From Bacteroidota bacterium (GTDB lineage Bacteria; Bacteroidota; Bacteroidia; Palsa-965), in assembly GCA_016194975.1 (NCBI GenBank), contig JACQAM010000004.1, forward strand, positions 180,966 through 244,965: a stretch of DNA of 64,000 bases, in the 5' to 3' direction. Position 1 is the first letter of the stretch; each line of letters begins with the position of its first letter. Below the pieces are notes generated by a model. The model was not told where the DNA came from and did not search any database. It saw nothing but the letters and a program-made list of their open reading frames with translations. Below are positions 44,602 to 54,007 of this stretch, piece after piece. Position numbers and translations under genes: made by a program.

Positions 44602-45696
44602 ATGAAATTCAAATTACTTTTTGCTTTCATTATTTGCGCATGCATCGTGCACGCGCAGGTATCCGTTTCACTCGTGAGCGCAAGCGCGAGTTGCCTTAAT
44701 CCATGCAACGGCGCACTTACTTTTTCTGCATCGGGCGGAACTCCTCCTTACACGTACGCGCTCGCACCCGCTACACAACTGAACACATCGGGCGTATTCA
44801 CGGGCGTGTGCGGAACTTCTTACACCGTTACCGTCGCAGATCTTTTCGGAAATACGGCAACGTATTCCGGTTCACTCACGCTCGTTACTCCTGCGCTCAT
44901 CACCGGTGTAACAACCGCCGCTGTTGGTCCTCCCTTCGATTATCTCGCAACTGTAAATTACACGGGCGGTGTTGCTCCTTATTATGTGACGTGGGTGCGA
45001 TTGCCGTTCAACCAGGTTTTGCGCACCGATACGGTGAGTTCTATGAACGACACACTTTCCGGTTTACCTCCGGGAGAATTCAATGTGACGGTAACCGATT
45101 CTGCAAATACTGCGATGGGCTGCACACAAAATACTACGCCAATTCCATTTAGTATTTGTGATGCAAATGCAGGAACAGGAACGATCACGATCATTCCTAA
45201 TGATACAGTTTGTTCAGGCGACCAGATCATTGTTTCATTTATTCCTTCTCCAAATGGCCCCGTGATACCGATGGCGCAAACTTATTTTTCCGATAATCCG
45301 AATTGCGATCCGAGCAGCAGCGTCACCGGTTCTTATTCGTGCAACATCACACAGACCACGATTTTCGGCGGATTCTGGATCTATGGATTAACATGCACAC
45401 CGGTTGTTTATCCACCACTCACTGTGACCGTGATGCCCTGCACCGGAATTCATTCTTATACTTCTGTAAATGCAATTTCTGTTTTTCCGAATCCTTCGAA
45501 TAGAAATTTCACAGTAAGAACAAATGAAACCAAAGCCATTCCACTCGAGATCTTCGATGAAACGGGAAGGATCTGTTTTTCTGCAATGGTAACCGATGGA
45601 GAAAAGATAGAAACGTCCTTACCTGCCGGCATCTACAGTTGCCGTTTTGAAAAAGGGAATGAGGCCAACACGGTGAAATTAGTGGTTGTGCTATAG
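44602..45696 (+). CDS. Small T9SS type A protein with SprB-like repeat
   Basis: A 364-residue secreted protein (signal peptide MKFKLLFAFIICACIVHAQ). Residues about 20-70 form an SprB-like repeat (NPCNGALTFSASGGTPPYTY), followed by a further beta-rich region, including a cysteine-containing part (NPNCDPSSSVTGSYSCNITQ). The C-terminus (ISVFPNPSNRNFTVRTN ... GIYSCRFEKGNEANTVKLVVVL) is a T9SS type A sorting domain. Surface-exposed function unknown. A dispersed hairpin repeat lies 33 bp beyond its stop. Confidence 0.87.
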   Translation: MKFKLLFAFIICACIVHAQVSVSLVSASASCLNPCNGALTFSASGGTPPYTYALAPATQLNTSGVFTGVCGTSYTVTVADLFGNTATYSGSLTLVTPALITGVTTAAVGPPFDYLATVNYTGGVAPYYVTWVRLPFNQVLRTDTVSSMNDTLSGLPPGEFNVTVTDSANTAMGCTQNTTPIPFSICDANAGTGTITIIPNDTVCSGDQIIVSFIPSPNGPVIPMAQTYFSDNPNCDPSSSVTGSYSCNITQTTIFGGFWIYGLTCTPVVYPPLTVTVMPCTGIHSYTSVNAISVFPNPSNRNFTVRTNETKAIPLEIFDETGRICFSAMVTDGEKIETSLPAGIYSCRFEKGNEANTVKLVVVL

Positions 45697-45728
45697 TACA
45701 ACGCTTCGCGCATACCACAGGCGCAGGG

Positions 45729-45790
45729 AACGAATTGCGAATCCCGAACAGCTTCGGGACGAAAATGCGAAGTACGAACTTGCTAACTGT
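45729..45790. repeat. Dispersed repeat copy A with hairpin
   Basis: Contains AATTGCGAA, a perfect 7-bp hairpin TCCCGAA/TTCGGGA (45742-45759), AGCTTCG in its loop region, and GAAAATGCGAAGTAC. It aligns with a copy at 51801-51870 over most of its length. It lies downstream of a T9SS gene and upstream of the convergent response regulator gene's 3' end, so it could also serve as a terminator. Confidence 0.7.
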
Positions 45791-45836
45791 CCGAAAAAGA
45801 TTGTTCCGCGATGACTGCTGCTGAAACCTGCCGCTT

Positions 45837-46535
45837 TTATTTCGCGATCAACCTGAATCCTCTTCCGTGAATATTCATGATCTCTACGGTAGGATCATCT
45901 TTCAGATATTTTCTCAGTTTAGCGATGTAAACATCCATCGAACGTGAATTGAAATAACTGTCGTCGCCCCAGATGGTATTCAATGCAAAGGAGCGATCGA
46001 GTACTTCATTCTTGTGCAGCGCGAGCAAACGAAGAAGATCCGCTTCTTTCGAAGTGAGTTTCTGTGAGCGCGTACCGAAATCAAGCATCTGTCTTTTGTA
46101 ATCGTATTTGTAATCGCCAATGGTGAACTGCGTTTGTTCCATGTCAATGACATGTCCCTGTGTGCGGCGGAGAATCGCTTTCAGCCGCAGCAACAATTCT
46201 TCCATGCTGAATGGTTTGGTAATGTAATCATCAGCGCCGGCGTTGAATCCTTCGATGGTATCTTCCTTCATGGATTTTGCCGTGAGAAAAACCACCGGAA
46301 TATTTTTGTTGATCGTTCTTATTTCCTTTGCAAGTGTGTAGCCGTCTTTCACGGGCATCATCACATCGAGCAAACAGAGATCGAATGTTCCTTTGCGGAA
46401 TTGTTCAAATCCTTCTTTGCCATTCGTTGCAAGAACAGTTTGATATCCTTTTGCATCGAGATATTCCTGCAACAGGTGTCCGAGGTTCGGATCATCTTCC
46501 GCAAGCAGGATGCGTGTTGTTTTTTCTTCTGTCAT
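45837..46535 (-). CDS. OmpR-family response regulator (RprY-like)
   Basis: A 232-residue regulator. The receiver domain (1-120) carries acidic residues Asp14/Asp15 and the phospho-acceptor Asp57 (CLLDVMMP), plus conserved Lys in FLTAKS. A winged-helix Trans_reg_C domain (about 135-230) has SQKLTSKEADLLRLLALHKN and NSRSMDVYIAKLRKYLKDDP. It overlaps the histidine kinase gene start by 4 bp, so the two are coupled. In Bacteroidota this pair is typically called RprXY and linked to envelope stress. Confidence 0.95.
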   Translation of the reverse strand: MTEEKTTRILLAEDDPNLGHLLQEYLDAKGYQTVLATNGKEGFEQFRKGTFDLCLLDVMMPVKDGYTLAKEIRTINKNIPVVFLTAKSMKEDTIEGFNAGADDYITKPFSMEELLLRLKAILRRTQGHVIDMEQTQFTIGDYKYDYKRQMLDFGTRSQKLTSKEADLLRLLALHKNEVLDRSFALNTIWGDDSYFNSRSMDVYIAKLRKYLKDDPTVEIMNIHGRGFRLIAK

Positions 46536-48097
46536 AAAACTGGTTTTTCATTTGGGGTGAACGGAAGACGAACGCAGAAGCGGCTGCCTTGTCCCGGCTC
46601 GCTTTCCACCCATACCTGTCCTCCGTGTTTTTCTATAATTGCTTTTACATAACTCAAGCCGAGTCCAAAACCTTTTACATCATGGATATTTCCGGTTGGA
46701 ACGCGGTATAGTTTTTCAAAAACTTTTTTCTGATTTTCGCGACTGATGCCGATGCCATTATCCTGCACGCAGAATTCAAAAATTCCGGGGAGATCACTCG
46801 TGATGATACTGATCTTTGGTTTTTCCGGCGTGTACTTCACGGCATTGTCAATGAGATTGTAGATCACATTCTGAATATGTGTTCTGTCGGCAACGATCTG
46901 CGAATGTTCTGCACGCAACTCGCAGGAAATACTTCCCTGTTTTTTATCGACGGACAACTGCACATTGGCGATCGCTGCGCGAATGAGTTCGTGCATATCG
47001 AACGGAACGGGTTTGAGTTTAAAATTTCCTTTATCGAGAATAGCGGTTTGCAGCACATTTTCCACGAGTACACTCAGCCGTTTGTTTTCCTCTTTTATCA
47101 TGGAGAGATAACGGTCTTTTCTTTCTTTTGTTTTCGTCACATCTTCATCGCCGAGCACTTCGCACGCAAGCGAGATCGTGGAGATCGGCGTTTTCAGTTC
47201 GTGCGTCATGTTGCTGATGAAATCATTCTTCACTTCCGAAAGTTGTTTCTGGCGATAAATGGTGGTAATGGAATAATAGAAAAGCAGAATGATGAAAAGA
47301 ATGAACATCGCCGAGAGAATAAGCATCACCCACAGTGAACGGAGAATGAAGCTGCGTTCATTGGGAAAATAAACGGAAAGTAAACGCGGCTGCGAAAAAA
47401 GGTTGTCGGGAGTAAGACTCACGCGATAGCGCGAAGTGAGCAAACTGTCCTGGAACGGATCGAGCGAATGATGATCGGATTTGAAAACACAAACGGGCGT
47501 ATTGAGAATAGCCCAGATGTAATGCGTGTTGATGCCACGGCTGGTAAGTTCATTTTTCAGAAGAGAATCGACCAGCGCGGTATCGATGTAGCTGTTGTAA
47601 TCGTCATACACATTGATGTGAATCACTTCATCAAAAAGATTTCCGAACATGACCGGCGTTTTATTGAAATCTGTTTTCAGAAAACCATTCGGCAGGTAAT
47701 GCGAAGGCGCATAAAGTGTGTTGTAAGCCGGTATAGAATTATATTCTTTTGAAATCGTATCGCCATAATAAGATTGTTCGCGGCGCGAAGAAGTGTGATG
47801 CCCGCCGGAATCCGTATTGAATTCTTCGAACACCTGCAGTTGCCCGTACGTTTTTGAATTTAAACTCGGATGAAACAAACTCTGCCGGCGATAATCGAGC
47901 TGCTTGCGAATTCGCATTTCTGCTTTCTCGCGATTGTATTTCCGCGAAACCTGCATGAGCGCTTCACGCACGTCCTGCCCGAAATGTTCGTGACGTTGCG
48001 AAATAGCGCCGCTTATCCAGTAATACTGGATCACGCAAAGTCCGACAAGAGCGGTTCCTGCCAGGAATGTGATCAGCTTGGGTGAAACGATTCGCAT
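46532..48097 (-). CDS. Membrane sensor histidine kinase (RprX-like)
   Basis: A 521-residue kinase when started at 48097 (MRIVSPKLITFLAGTALVGL). TM1 is at about 7-28 and TM2 at about 252-276 (LWVMLILSAMFILFIILLFY) with a 220-residue periplasmic sensor domain between. The cytoplasmic part has HisKA with His299 in SNMTHELKTPISTIS and HATPase_c with NLIDNAVKYTP, DNGIGI and GFGLGLSYVKAI. The upstream open frame extends to 48145 with a hydrophobic start, so 48145 is also possible. Operon partner of the response regulator gene downstream. Confidence 0.93.
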   Translation of the reverse strand: MRIVSPKLITFLAGTALVGLCVIQYYWISGAISQRHEHFGQDVREALMQVSRKYNREKAEMRIRKQLDYRRQSLFHPSLNSKTYGQLQVFEEFNTDSGGHHTSSRREQSYYGDTISKEYNSIPAYNTLYAPSHYLPNGFLKTDFNKTPVMFGNLFDEVIHINVYDDYNSYIDTALVDSLLKNELTSRGINTHYIWAILNTPVCVFKSDHHSLDPFQDSLLTSRYRVSLTPDNLFSQPRLLSVYFPNERSFILRSLWVMLILSAMFILFIILLFYYSITTIYRQKQLSEVKNDFISNMTHELKTPISTISLACEVLGDEDVTKTKERKDRYLSMIKEENKRLSVLVENVLQTAILDKGNFKLKPVPFDMHELIRAAIANVQLSVDKKQGSISCELRAEHSQIVADRTHIQNVIYNLIDNAVKYTPEKPKISIITSDLPGIFEFCVQDNGIGISRENQKKVFEKLYRVPTGNIHDVKGFGLGLSYVKAIIEKHGGQVWVESEPGQGSRFCVRLPFTPNEKPVL

Positions 48098-48188
48098 GCC
48101 TAACAAAATTAACAAACCCCTATTTTTCATTCGGAAGGTTAACATTCTTTAACTGGGAATAAATCATCAATTCATCTGCCAACTATCA

Positions 48189-48220
48189 TCTGAAACGCAC
48201 ACCACAATTCATTAATTTTG
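48189..48220 (+). promoter_or_regulatory. Promoter for the 48237 T9SS gene
   Basis: TAATTTTG at 48213-48220 matches the -7 consensus TAnnTTTG exactly, and TCTG at 48189-48192 lies 20 bp upstream as a near match to TTTG. Predicted start of transcription is close to 48227, giving a short leader before ATG at 48237. Confidence 0.55.
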
Positions 48221-48236
48221 ACAAAAATGTTATCAA

Positions 48237-49622
48237 ATGAAAAAACTACTACTCTTTCTTTCCGTTTCATTTCTCAGCGCAGCAACATTCGCGCAAACGA
48301 TCCCCAACGGAGGATTTGAAAACTGGAATACTTCATCGTATGAAGATCCGATGTACTACTGGATGACTTCCAACCAGAATAATATTCTGCGCGGACTTCC
48401 TGTGAATGCAAACAAAGTTCCCGACCCGCAGGCAGGAACTTATGCCATTCAACTCACCACCGTTTCCAACGCCACGGATACTTCTTTCGGATATTTTATC
48501 AATGGAGATCCGAATACTTTGGCTGGTGGAATTCCATACAGCCAGCATCCTGTTACACTCACCGGTTATTACAAAAGCAATATTCCTGCGGGTGATACCG
48601 GAATTATTCTTGTCATTTTCAAACAAGCAGGAAGTGCAGTGAGTTTTGATGCCGGGCAATTTTATGGCGTGCACAATACTTACACTCCATTCACAGTCAC
48701 GCTCAATATTCCCGGATTTGCAACGCCGGATTCGGTGATCATAGGCGCTGCATCGAGCAATGCATTTGTGTTCAACGGAATTCCGGGAAGCATGCTGCAG
48801 ATCGATAATATTTATTTTACAGGAGTTGTTTCGCAACCGACACAACTGAACGGAAGTTTTGAAAACTGGATTTCGCGTTCCATGTACACTCCTGTGAGTT
48901 GGGCTGTTGGTGGCGATACCATTTATCGTTCTACATCTGCGCATAGCGGAACTTATTGTTTGCAACTGAATAACATCAGCAGCGGCGGACCGAATACTGG
49001 CTTCGGAGTTGCGACAACAGGCCAACTCACTAACATGGGTCCCGTAGGCGGGCGTCCATACACGCTCATGCAGGACACACTCGTGGGCTGGTATAAATTT
49101 CTGCCGGCAGGAATTGACAGTGCAACAGTTTGGATCAATTGCACAAATAATGCGTCAGGAGTTGGCGGCGCTTACGTGGGCTTGCCTCCTGCTGCAGTGT
49201 GGACTTCTTTTTCAATTCCATTTTCTTCCTTCAGCGCTCCTGATACTCTTGGATTGACATTTGCTTCTGTTTTCGGAAATGCCGACAGCACGAATACGGG
49301 AAGTATTCTTTATGTTGATGATGTGGAACTGAAATCTTCATTGCTGAGTACAGGGACTGAATGGAATAAATTCGGGTTGGTGAAATTGTATCCGAACCCG
49401 GCGAGCAATGTGGCGTGGATAGAATTTGAGAATAACAATCCTTCCAATGAAATTATTCTTTCCATCACTGACGCATCCGGAAGAAAAGTTCATGAAGAAA
49501 ATATTTCTTCCACCGGGCAGCAGCGCATCGCTATCGACCTGCAAAATTTTGCGAGTGGAGTTTATTCTGTTTCACTCGAACAAAATGGGCAGCGAACAGT
49601 GAGGAGACTTATTGTTCAGTAA
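48237..49622 (+). CDS. T9SS type A protein with two NGxFENW modules
   Basis: A 461-residue secreted protein (signal peptide MKKLLLFLSVSFLSAATFAQ). It contains two copies of a beta-sandwich module, each starting with an NG-x-FENW motif: NGGFENWNTSSYEDP at about 24 and NGSFENWISRSMYTPVSWAV at about 203. Both include a DNIYF or DDVEL-like metal/calcium segment near their ends, like carbohydrate-binding or PCMD-type domains. The C-terminus (VKLYPNPASNVAWIEFEN ... GVYSVSLEQNGQRTVRRLIVQ) is a type A T9SS signal. Ligand unknown. Confidence 0.87.
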   Translation: MKKLLLFLSVSFLSAATFAQTIPNGGFENWNTSSYEDPMYYWMTSNQNNILRGLPVNANKVPDPQAGTYAIQLTTVSNATDTSFGYFINGDPNTLAGGIPYSQHPVTLTGYYKSNIPAGDTGIILVIFKQAGSAVSFDAGQFYGVHNTYTPFTVTLNIPGFATPDSVIIGAASSNAFVFNGIPGSMLQIDNIYFTGVVSQPTQLNGSFENWISRSMYTPVSWAVGGDTIYRSTSAHSGTYCLQLNNISSGGPNTGFGVATTGQLTNMGPVGGRPYTLMQDTLVGWYKFLPAGIDSATVWINCTNNASGVGGAYVGLPPAAVWTSFSIPFSSFSAPDTLGLTFASVFGNADSTNTGSILYVDDVELKSSLLSTGTEWNKFGLVKLYPNPASNVAWIEFENNNPSNEIILSITDASGRKVHEENISSTGQQRIAIDLQNFASGVYSVSLEQNGQRTVRRLIVQ

Positions 49623-49634
49623 AAAAAAGAAATT

Positions 49635-49680
49635 CCAAATTCCAAAATAAAAATTTTCTTTTTGGAATTTGGTTTTTTTA
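49635..49680. terminator. Bidirectional intrinsic terminator
   Basis: Perfect 13-bp arms CCAAATTCCAAAA (49635-49647) and TTTTGGAATTTGG (49660-49672) with T-rich sequence after and A-rich sequence before. It lies between the convergent T9SS gene (+) and GNAT gene (-) and can terminate both. Confidence 0.88.
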
Positions 49681-50223
49681 TTTTTTTCGGAGCGACCATA
49701 TTCCCGAATCCCACCATCCCTGGTAAAAATAATTTTCACGGAAATGTGCTTCATTTTTAAAACCGATCTTTTCGAGTACGCGTTGTGAAGCAATGTGTCC
49801 CGGCGTAATGTTAGCTTCGAAAGAATGCAATTTCATTTTTTCAAAACCGAAATCGGTGATCGCTTTCACGGCTTCTGTCATTATTCCGCGGTTCCACCAT
49901 GCCGGATCGAGTTCGTAACCGATATCGGCGCGGAAATGCTGGTGAAATATTTTTTTCATGCCTATCGTACCAATCAGTTTTTTTGTGGAAGTAAATTCTA
50001 TTCCCCAGCGTATTCCATTGCCCGTTGCAAATAATTTTCTCCAGTAAAATATTTTCTGCAGCGCTTCATTTTTACTTTCAAACAAAGGTTCCCCGCGCTG
50101 GTGCATCACTTTTTCATTGGAATACAAATGAAAAACAGTGGCGCTGTCACGATCATGAACTGCACGCAGCAAAAGCCGTTTTGTTTTCAGCAACGGAAAT
50201 TCAGCAGGAAAATGAAGATTCAT
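49678..50223 (-). CDS. GNAT-family N-acetyltransferase (RimJ/RimL-like)
   Basis: A 181-residue acetyltransferase with start at 50223 (MNLHFPAEFPLLKTKRLLLRAVHD). The N-terminal LKTKRLLLR motif, GTIGMKKIF strand and the acetyl-CoA-binding region around RADIGYELDPAWWNRGIMTEAVKAI and ANITPGHIASQRVLEKIGF are typical of the RimJ/RimL branch. Substrate cannot be assigned; it may acetylate protein N-termini or small amines. It stands alone, convergent with the T9SS gene. Confidence 0.92.
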   Translation of the reverse strand: MNLHFPAEFPLLKTKRLLLRAVHDRDSATVFHLYSNEKVMHQRGEPLFESKNEALQKIFYWRKLFATGNGIRWGIEFTSTKKLIGTIGMKKIFHQHFRADIGYELDPAWWNRGIMTEAVKAITDFGFEKMKLHSFEANITPGHIASQRVLEKIGFKNEAHFRENYFYQGWWDSGIWSLRKK

Positions 50224-50362
50224 TCGTATCCAAAAATAAACTTCTTTGCGATGCGGCAACCCATTCTTCAGCAGGTAAAATCTGCATAGATTTTGTCAAT
50301 CCGATCATACGGAAATGCATTAACGCTGATCGTGGTCATCTTCTCCTTTGCTTCAATCTCCT

Positions 50363-50370
50363 TACCTTTG
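50363..50370 (+). promoter_or_regulatory. -7-like box upstream of the MBL-rhodanese gene
   Basis: TACCTTTG at 50363-50370 matches TAnnTTTG exactly, 30 bp before the ATG at 50401. The expected -33 element is weak (TTC). Low-confidence promoter. Confidence 0.4.
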
Positions 50371-50400
50371 TAGAATAGAAACACATCAATTCTCATTGTC

Positions 50401-51798
50401 ATGTACATCGAACAACTTTATACGAATTGCCTCGCGGAAGCCGCTTACTGGATAGAATCCGATGGTGAAGCAGCGGTGATCGATCCTTTGCGTGAGACGG
50501 AACCTTATTTGAAAAAAGCGCAGGAACGCGGAGTGAAGATCAAATATGTTTTTGAAACGCATTTCCACGCCGATTTTGTTTCAGGCCACATTGATCTTGC
50601 GAAAGCTACGGGCGCAACTATTGTTTATGGCCCCGGCGCAGAAACAAATTATGCAGTGCATGTTGCGAAAGACGGAGAGGAATTTCATATCGGAAAAATT
50701 TGTTTGCGCGTTATGCATACGCCCGGGCACACGCCTGAATCTTCCTGCTATGTGCTGCTCGATGAAAATAAAAAAGAGAATGCCGTATTCACCGGCGATA
50801 CACTTTTTGTGGGCGATGTGGGCCGTCCTGATCTGCTCGACGGAAAAATGACGAAAGAAGAACTCGCCGGAATGATGTTCGAATCGCTCAAGAATAAATT
50901 AAAACCGCTTGCTGATGAGGTGATCATTTATCCCGCACACGGCCCCGGTTCTTCCTGCGGAAAAAATATCGGCAAAGAAACATGGTCCACCATCGGCGAA
51001 CAGAAGCGAACGAATTACGCAATGAAGATCACCGACAAAAATGAATTCATCAAAGCGGTGATTGACGGGCTGAGCGCTCCTCCGCAATATTTTTTCGAAG
51101 ATGCAATGATCAACAAGAACGGTTATGAGAATATCGACCGCGTAATTGAAAAAAATCTCAAAGGAATTTCTCCCGGAAACGTGAATCGCGAAATTGAAAA
51201 AGGCGCGCTCGTTCTCGATACACGCAACGCAGAAGAATTCGTAAAAGGTTTTGTTCCCGGTTCACTTTTCATCGGGCTCAATGGAACGTATGCAGTATGG
51301 GTGGGAACGCTGATCGATATCAAAACTCCTCTTGTTGTTGTGACCGAAAACGGAAAAGAAAAAGAAGCTATTCTGCGTCTCGCACGCGTGGGTTACGAGA
51401 ATGTGCGCGGGTACCTCGAGGGCGGAATGAGCGCGTGGAAAAATGCGGGCATGCCCGTAGATACACTTGCCTCCGTTGATCCGGAAATTTTTGCGGCTGA
51501 TATTAAATCAGGAAAAAGTAAAAACAGAGTGCTCGATGTGCGACGCGCCGGTGAATGGAATAATGGACATGTGGCTGGTGCAGAAAATTTATGCCTGACG
51601 AATTTTTCCGATGCGAAAAATCTTTCTTCACTGAAACCTGAAAATAATTATTACCTCCATTGCCAGAGTGGTTACCGTTCGGTGATCGCAGCTTCTATTC
51701 TCAAACAAAAAGGATTTACAAATCTCACCAACGTGCGCGGGGGATGGAGTAAAATTTCAAAACTGGATGTGCCGTTGGAATTGCCGGAGAAAGTTTAG
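50401..51798 (+). CDS. MBL-fold persulfide dioxygenase-like protein with two rhodanese domains
   Basis: A 465-residue protein. The N-terminal metallo-beta-lactamase domain (about 1-245) has the metal motif THFHADFVSGH, then HTPGHTPESSCY and TGDTLFVGDVGRPDL, closest to ETHE1-like persulfide dioxygenases that oxidise glutathione persulfide. The first rhodanese domain (about 260-355) has no catalytic Cys where it is expected (TENGKEKE), so it is probably structural. The second (about 370-460) has Cys in HCQSGYRS and should be active. Sulfide/persulfide handling is a reasonable prediction. Confidence 0.9.
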   Translation: MYIEQLYTNCLAEAAYWIESDGEAAVIDPLRETEPYLKKAQERGVKIKYVFETHFHADFVSGHIDLAKATGATIVYGPGAETNYAVHVAKDGEEFHIGKICLRVMHTPGHTPESSCYVLLDENKKENAVFTGDTLFVGDVGRPDLLDGKMTKEELAGMMFESLKNKLKPLADEVIIYPAHGPGSSCGKNIGKETWSTIGEQKRTNYAMKITDKNEFIKAVIDGLSAPPQYFFEDAMINKNGYENIDRVIEKNLKGISPGNVNREIEKGALVLDTRNAEEFVKGFVPGSLFIGLNGTYAVWVGTLIDIKTPLVVVTENGKEKEAILRLARVGYENVRGYLEGGMSAWKNAGMPVDTLASVDPEIFAADIKSGKSKNRVLDVRRAGEWNNGHVAGAENLCLTNFSDAKNLSSLKPENNYYLHCQSGYRSVIAASILKQKGFTNLTNVRGGWSKISKLDVPLELPEKV

Positions 51799-51800
51799 GG

Positions 51801-51870
51801 GAACCAATTGCGAACTCTGCCAGCTTCGTGGCAGTTCGAAAATGCGAAGTACTAAAGTGCTAAATCGTTT
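51801..51870. repeat. Dispersed repeat copy B with hairpin
   Basis: Aligns with copy A (45729-45790): CAATTGCGAA, a stem CTGCCA/TGGCAG (51817-51834), AGCTTCG in the loop, and GAAAATGCGAAGTACT. The stem sequence differs completely from copy A but still pairs, which suggests that the hairpin is under selection. It lies between the stop of the MBL gene and the convergent 3' end of a phosphatase gene. Confidence 0.7.
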
Positions 51871-51933
51871 ATGCGAAGTTCGCATTTTCGCACGACGGTT
51901 TTTCACCGGCGATTTCGCACTTCGCCCCCCCCA

Positions 51934-53937
51934 TCAAACTCTGACCCCGATCACCAGAATATCATCGAGCTGTTCATTCTCTCCTCTCCAGCTGCCAATG
52001 AATTTCCGCAGTTCATTTTCCTGTTCTTCCATTTTCATTTGCTGGATGCTCAATAATTTTTCGCGGAATTTTTTAGTTGATAATTTTTTCTGATCGCGCA
52101 TGGCAGTATTTGAATTCCCGAACTGGTCGGTATAGCCGTCAGTGAAAATATAAAAGGTATCACCGGAATTCATTTGCAAAGTGTGCTCTGCGAATTCCTG
52201 GTCATCGGGAGTGAATCCTGCGATTGCTGTTTTCACCGGTTTTATTTCTTCCGTTGTTGTTGCATTCTTCCTCACGATCCACAAAGGCCGGTTGGCTCCT
52301 GAAAAAATTATTTCCTTGCCGGTGATCTTCACCAGTGCGATATCCATTCCGTCTTTTGTTCCTTCAAGATTATTCTGTTTCAGCGTATTTTTTAAACCGA
52401 GATTCAATCGCTGCAGAATTTTTCCGGGCGAATTACTTTCCAGGTTCGCCAACCCCAATTCTTTGGAACCGATGAGCGACATGAAAGCGCCGGGAACTCC
52501 GTGCCCCGTGCAGTCGGCTGCAGCAATGAAAACCTCGTTTTCTTTTTTGGTGAAAAAATAAAAATCACCTCCCACAATATCTTTTGGCTGGTAAAAAACA
52601 AAACTTTCCGGTAGCGCATTTTTGATTTCGGAAATTTCAGGAAGGATCGCCTGCTGAATGCGCTGTGCATAATTGATACTGTCGGTGATCTCCTGGTTTT
52701 TTGTTTCGATGATGGTGTACGCCTGCTCGATCTTCCTGTTGCGCAAATCCAGTTCCCTGTTCGCTGATTTTTTCTGGAGAAATCCGCGGTAAACAAAAAA
52801 TGAGAAGACAACCACGAGTAAAAGAATTCCGAGTACAAAATAAACCGCAAGTTGTTTCCTGTTCGCTTCTTCTTTCAGCAATGCTTCATTTTTTTCATTC
52901 TCCGCTTTCTGCGCCGCCGACTTTTTTCCGAATTCATAATTCAGTGAAGCACGAATTGAATTATTCACACTCTGCTCATTGAAAATAGAATCTTTTATGT
53001 CTTTGAATTTTCCAAGATACTCGAATGCACTTTTGAAATCTCCTTCGGCAGCAGCAAGCCGCGATAACGCATCGTAACTGTCGCCCATTCCTTCTTTTTC
53101 TTTTATATCGATGGCAATTGCCAATGCAGAATCGAGATCAGCATGAGCTTCTTTGAAATTTTTCAGAAGTGTGCAGGTATTCCCGAGTTTCACCAGCGAA
53201 CTCATCATGCCCTGCCGGTAACCTGATCTTCTCCTGATCGTCATCGCTTCATTGTAATAATGATACGCCGTGTCGAAAGATTCTTCGTCGTAATAAATAT
53301 CACCGATGTTGTTGTAAGCATTGCCCATTCCTTTAGCACTTTTCATTCCCACACTTATCGCAAGCGATTTCTGGTAATACTTCAGCGCTTCAGAAAAATT
53401 TTTCAATCCGTAGTAAGCAAGGCCAATATTGTTGCACGTACTGATCAATCCTTTTTTATCACCGAGTTCTTCTTTGATAGCCAGTGAAGGAAGAAGATAA
53501 TGCAGCGCGTCGCTGTAATTTTTCTGGTAAATGTAAACAACGGAAATATTGTTGTACGATGCGGCAATTCCTCTTTTATCCTGCAATGAGTCGCGGATCT
53601 TCAGCGCGGCAAGATGTGAATTGAGCGCTTCGGAATAATTTCCCTGGTAATAAAAAACAACGCCGATATTGCTGTAGTAATCTGCCACCCCGCGCTGAAA
53701 ATGCAAACGATCAGCAAGGATCTTTGCCTGCTCTGCATAATTGCGCGCGCGGTCATAATCGCCGGTAGTAGAAAGTTCTTTGCTGATGCTGTTGAGCACA
53801 TTCACTTCGGTTGTGTCCTTTGTTTCATTTTTCAGAAGGAGTTTGAGTGAATCGAGCGTTTTATTCTGGGAAAATAATAATGTCCCCGTCAGTACAGAGA
53901 AAAAAATAAGGAGAAATATCCGTGCGATGATTTTCAT
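51934..53937 (-). CDS. TPR-SpoIIE phosphatase, copy 1
   Basis: A 667-residue protein, start chosen at 53937 (MKIIARIFLLIFFSVLTGTLLFSQ signal-like segment); the longer frame reads through the 3' end of the paralogue. Residues about 40-370 hold roughly eight TPR units (YYSNIGVVFYYQGNYSEALN, YNNISVVYIYQKNYSDALHY). A transmembrane helix at about 390-415 (QLAVYFVLGILLLVVVFSFF) and a coiled region lead to a PP2C-type SpoIIE domain (about 460-665) with GGDFYFF, AAADCTGHGVPGAFMSLIG and FTDGYTDQFG motifs. Likely a periplasm-sensing serine phosphatase controlling an anti-sigma/STAS switch. It follows copy 2 after 70 bp. Confidence 0.92.
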   Translation of the reverse strand: MKIIARIFLLIFFSVLTGTLLFSQNKTLDSLKLLLKNETKDTTEVNVLNSISKELSTTGDYDRARNYAEQAKILADRLHFQRGVADYYSNIGVVFYYQGNYSEALNSHLAALKIRDSLQDKRGIAASYNNISVVYIYQKNYSDALHYLLPSLAIKEELGDKKGLISTCNNIGLAYYGLKNFSEALKYYQKSLAISVGMKSAKGMGNAYNNIGDIYYDEESFDTAYHYYNEAMTIRRRSGYRQGMMSSLVKLGNTCTLLKNFKEAHADLDSALAIAIDIKEKEGMGDSYDALSRLAAAEGDFKSAFEYLGKFKDIKDSIFNEQSVNNSIRASLNYEFGKKSAAQKAENEKNEALLKEEANRKQLAVYFVLGILLLVVVFSFFVYRGFLQKKSANRELDLRNRKIEQAYTIIETKNQEITDSINYAQRIQQAILPEISEIKNALPESFVFYQPKDIVGGDFYFFTKKENEVFIAAADCTGHGVPGAFMSLIGSKELGLANLESNSPGKILQRLNLGLKNTLKQNNLEGTKDGMDIALVKITGKEIIFSGANRPLWIVRKNATTTEEIKPVKTAIAGFTPDDQEFAEHTLQMNSGDTFYIFTDGYTDQFGNSNTAMRDQKKLSTKKFREKLLSIQQMKMEEQENELRKFIGSWRGENEQLDDILVIGVRV

Positions 53938-54007
53938 TTTCAGGATGAAATCTAAGATAGGCATTCCCCGCCTGACCGAACGGGCAGGAGTGAAATTTCT
54001 GCTGCTG

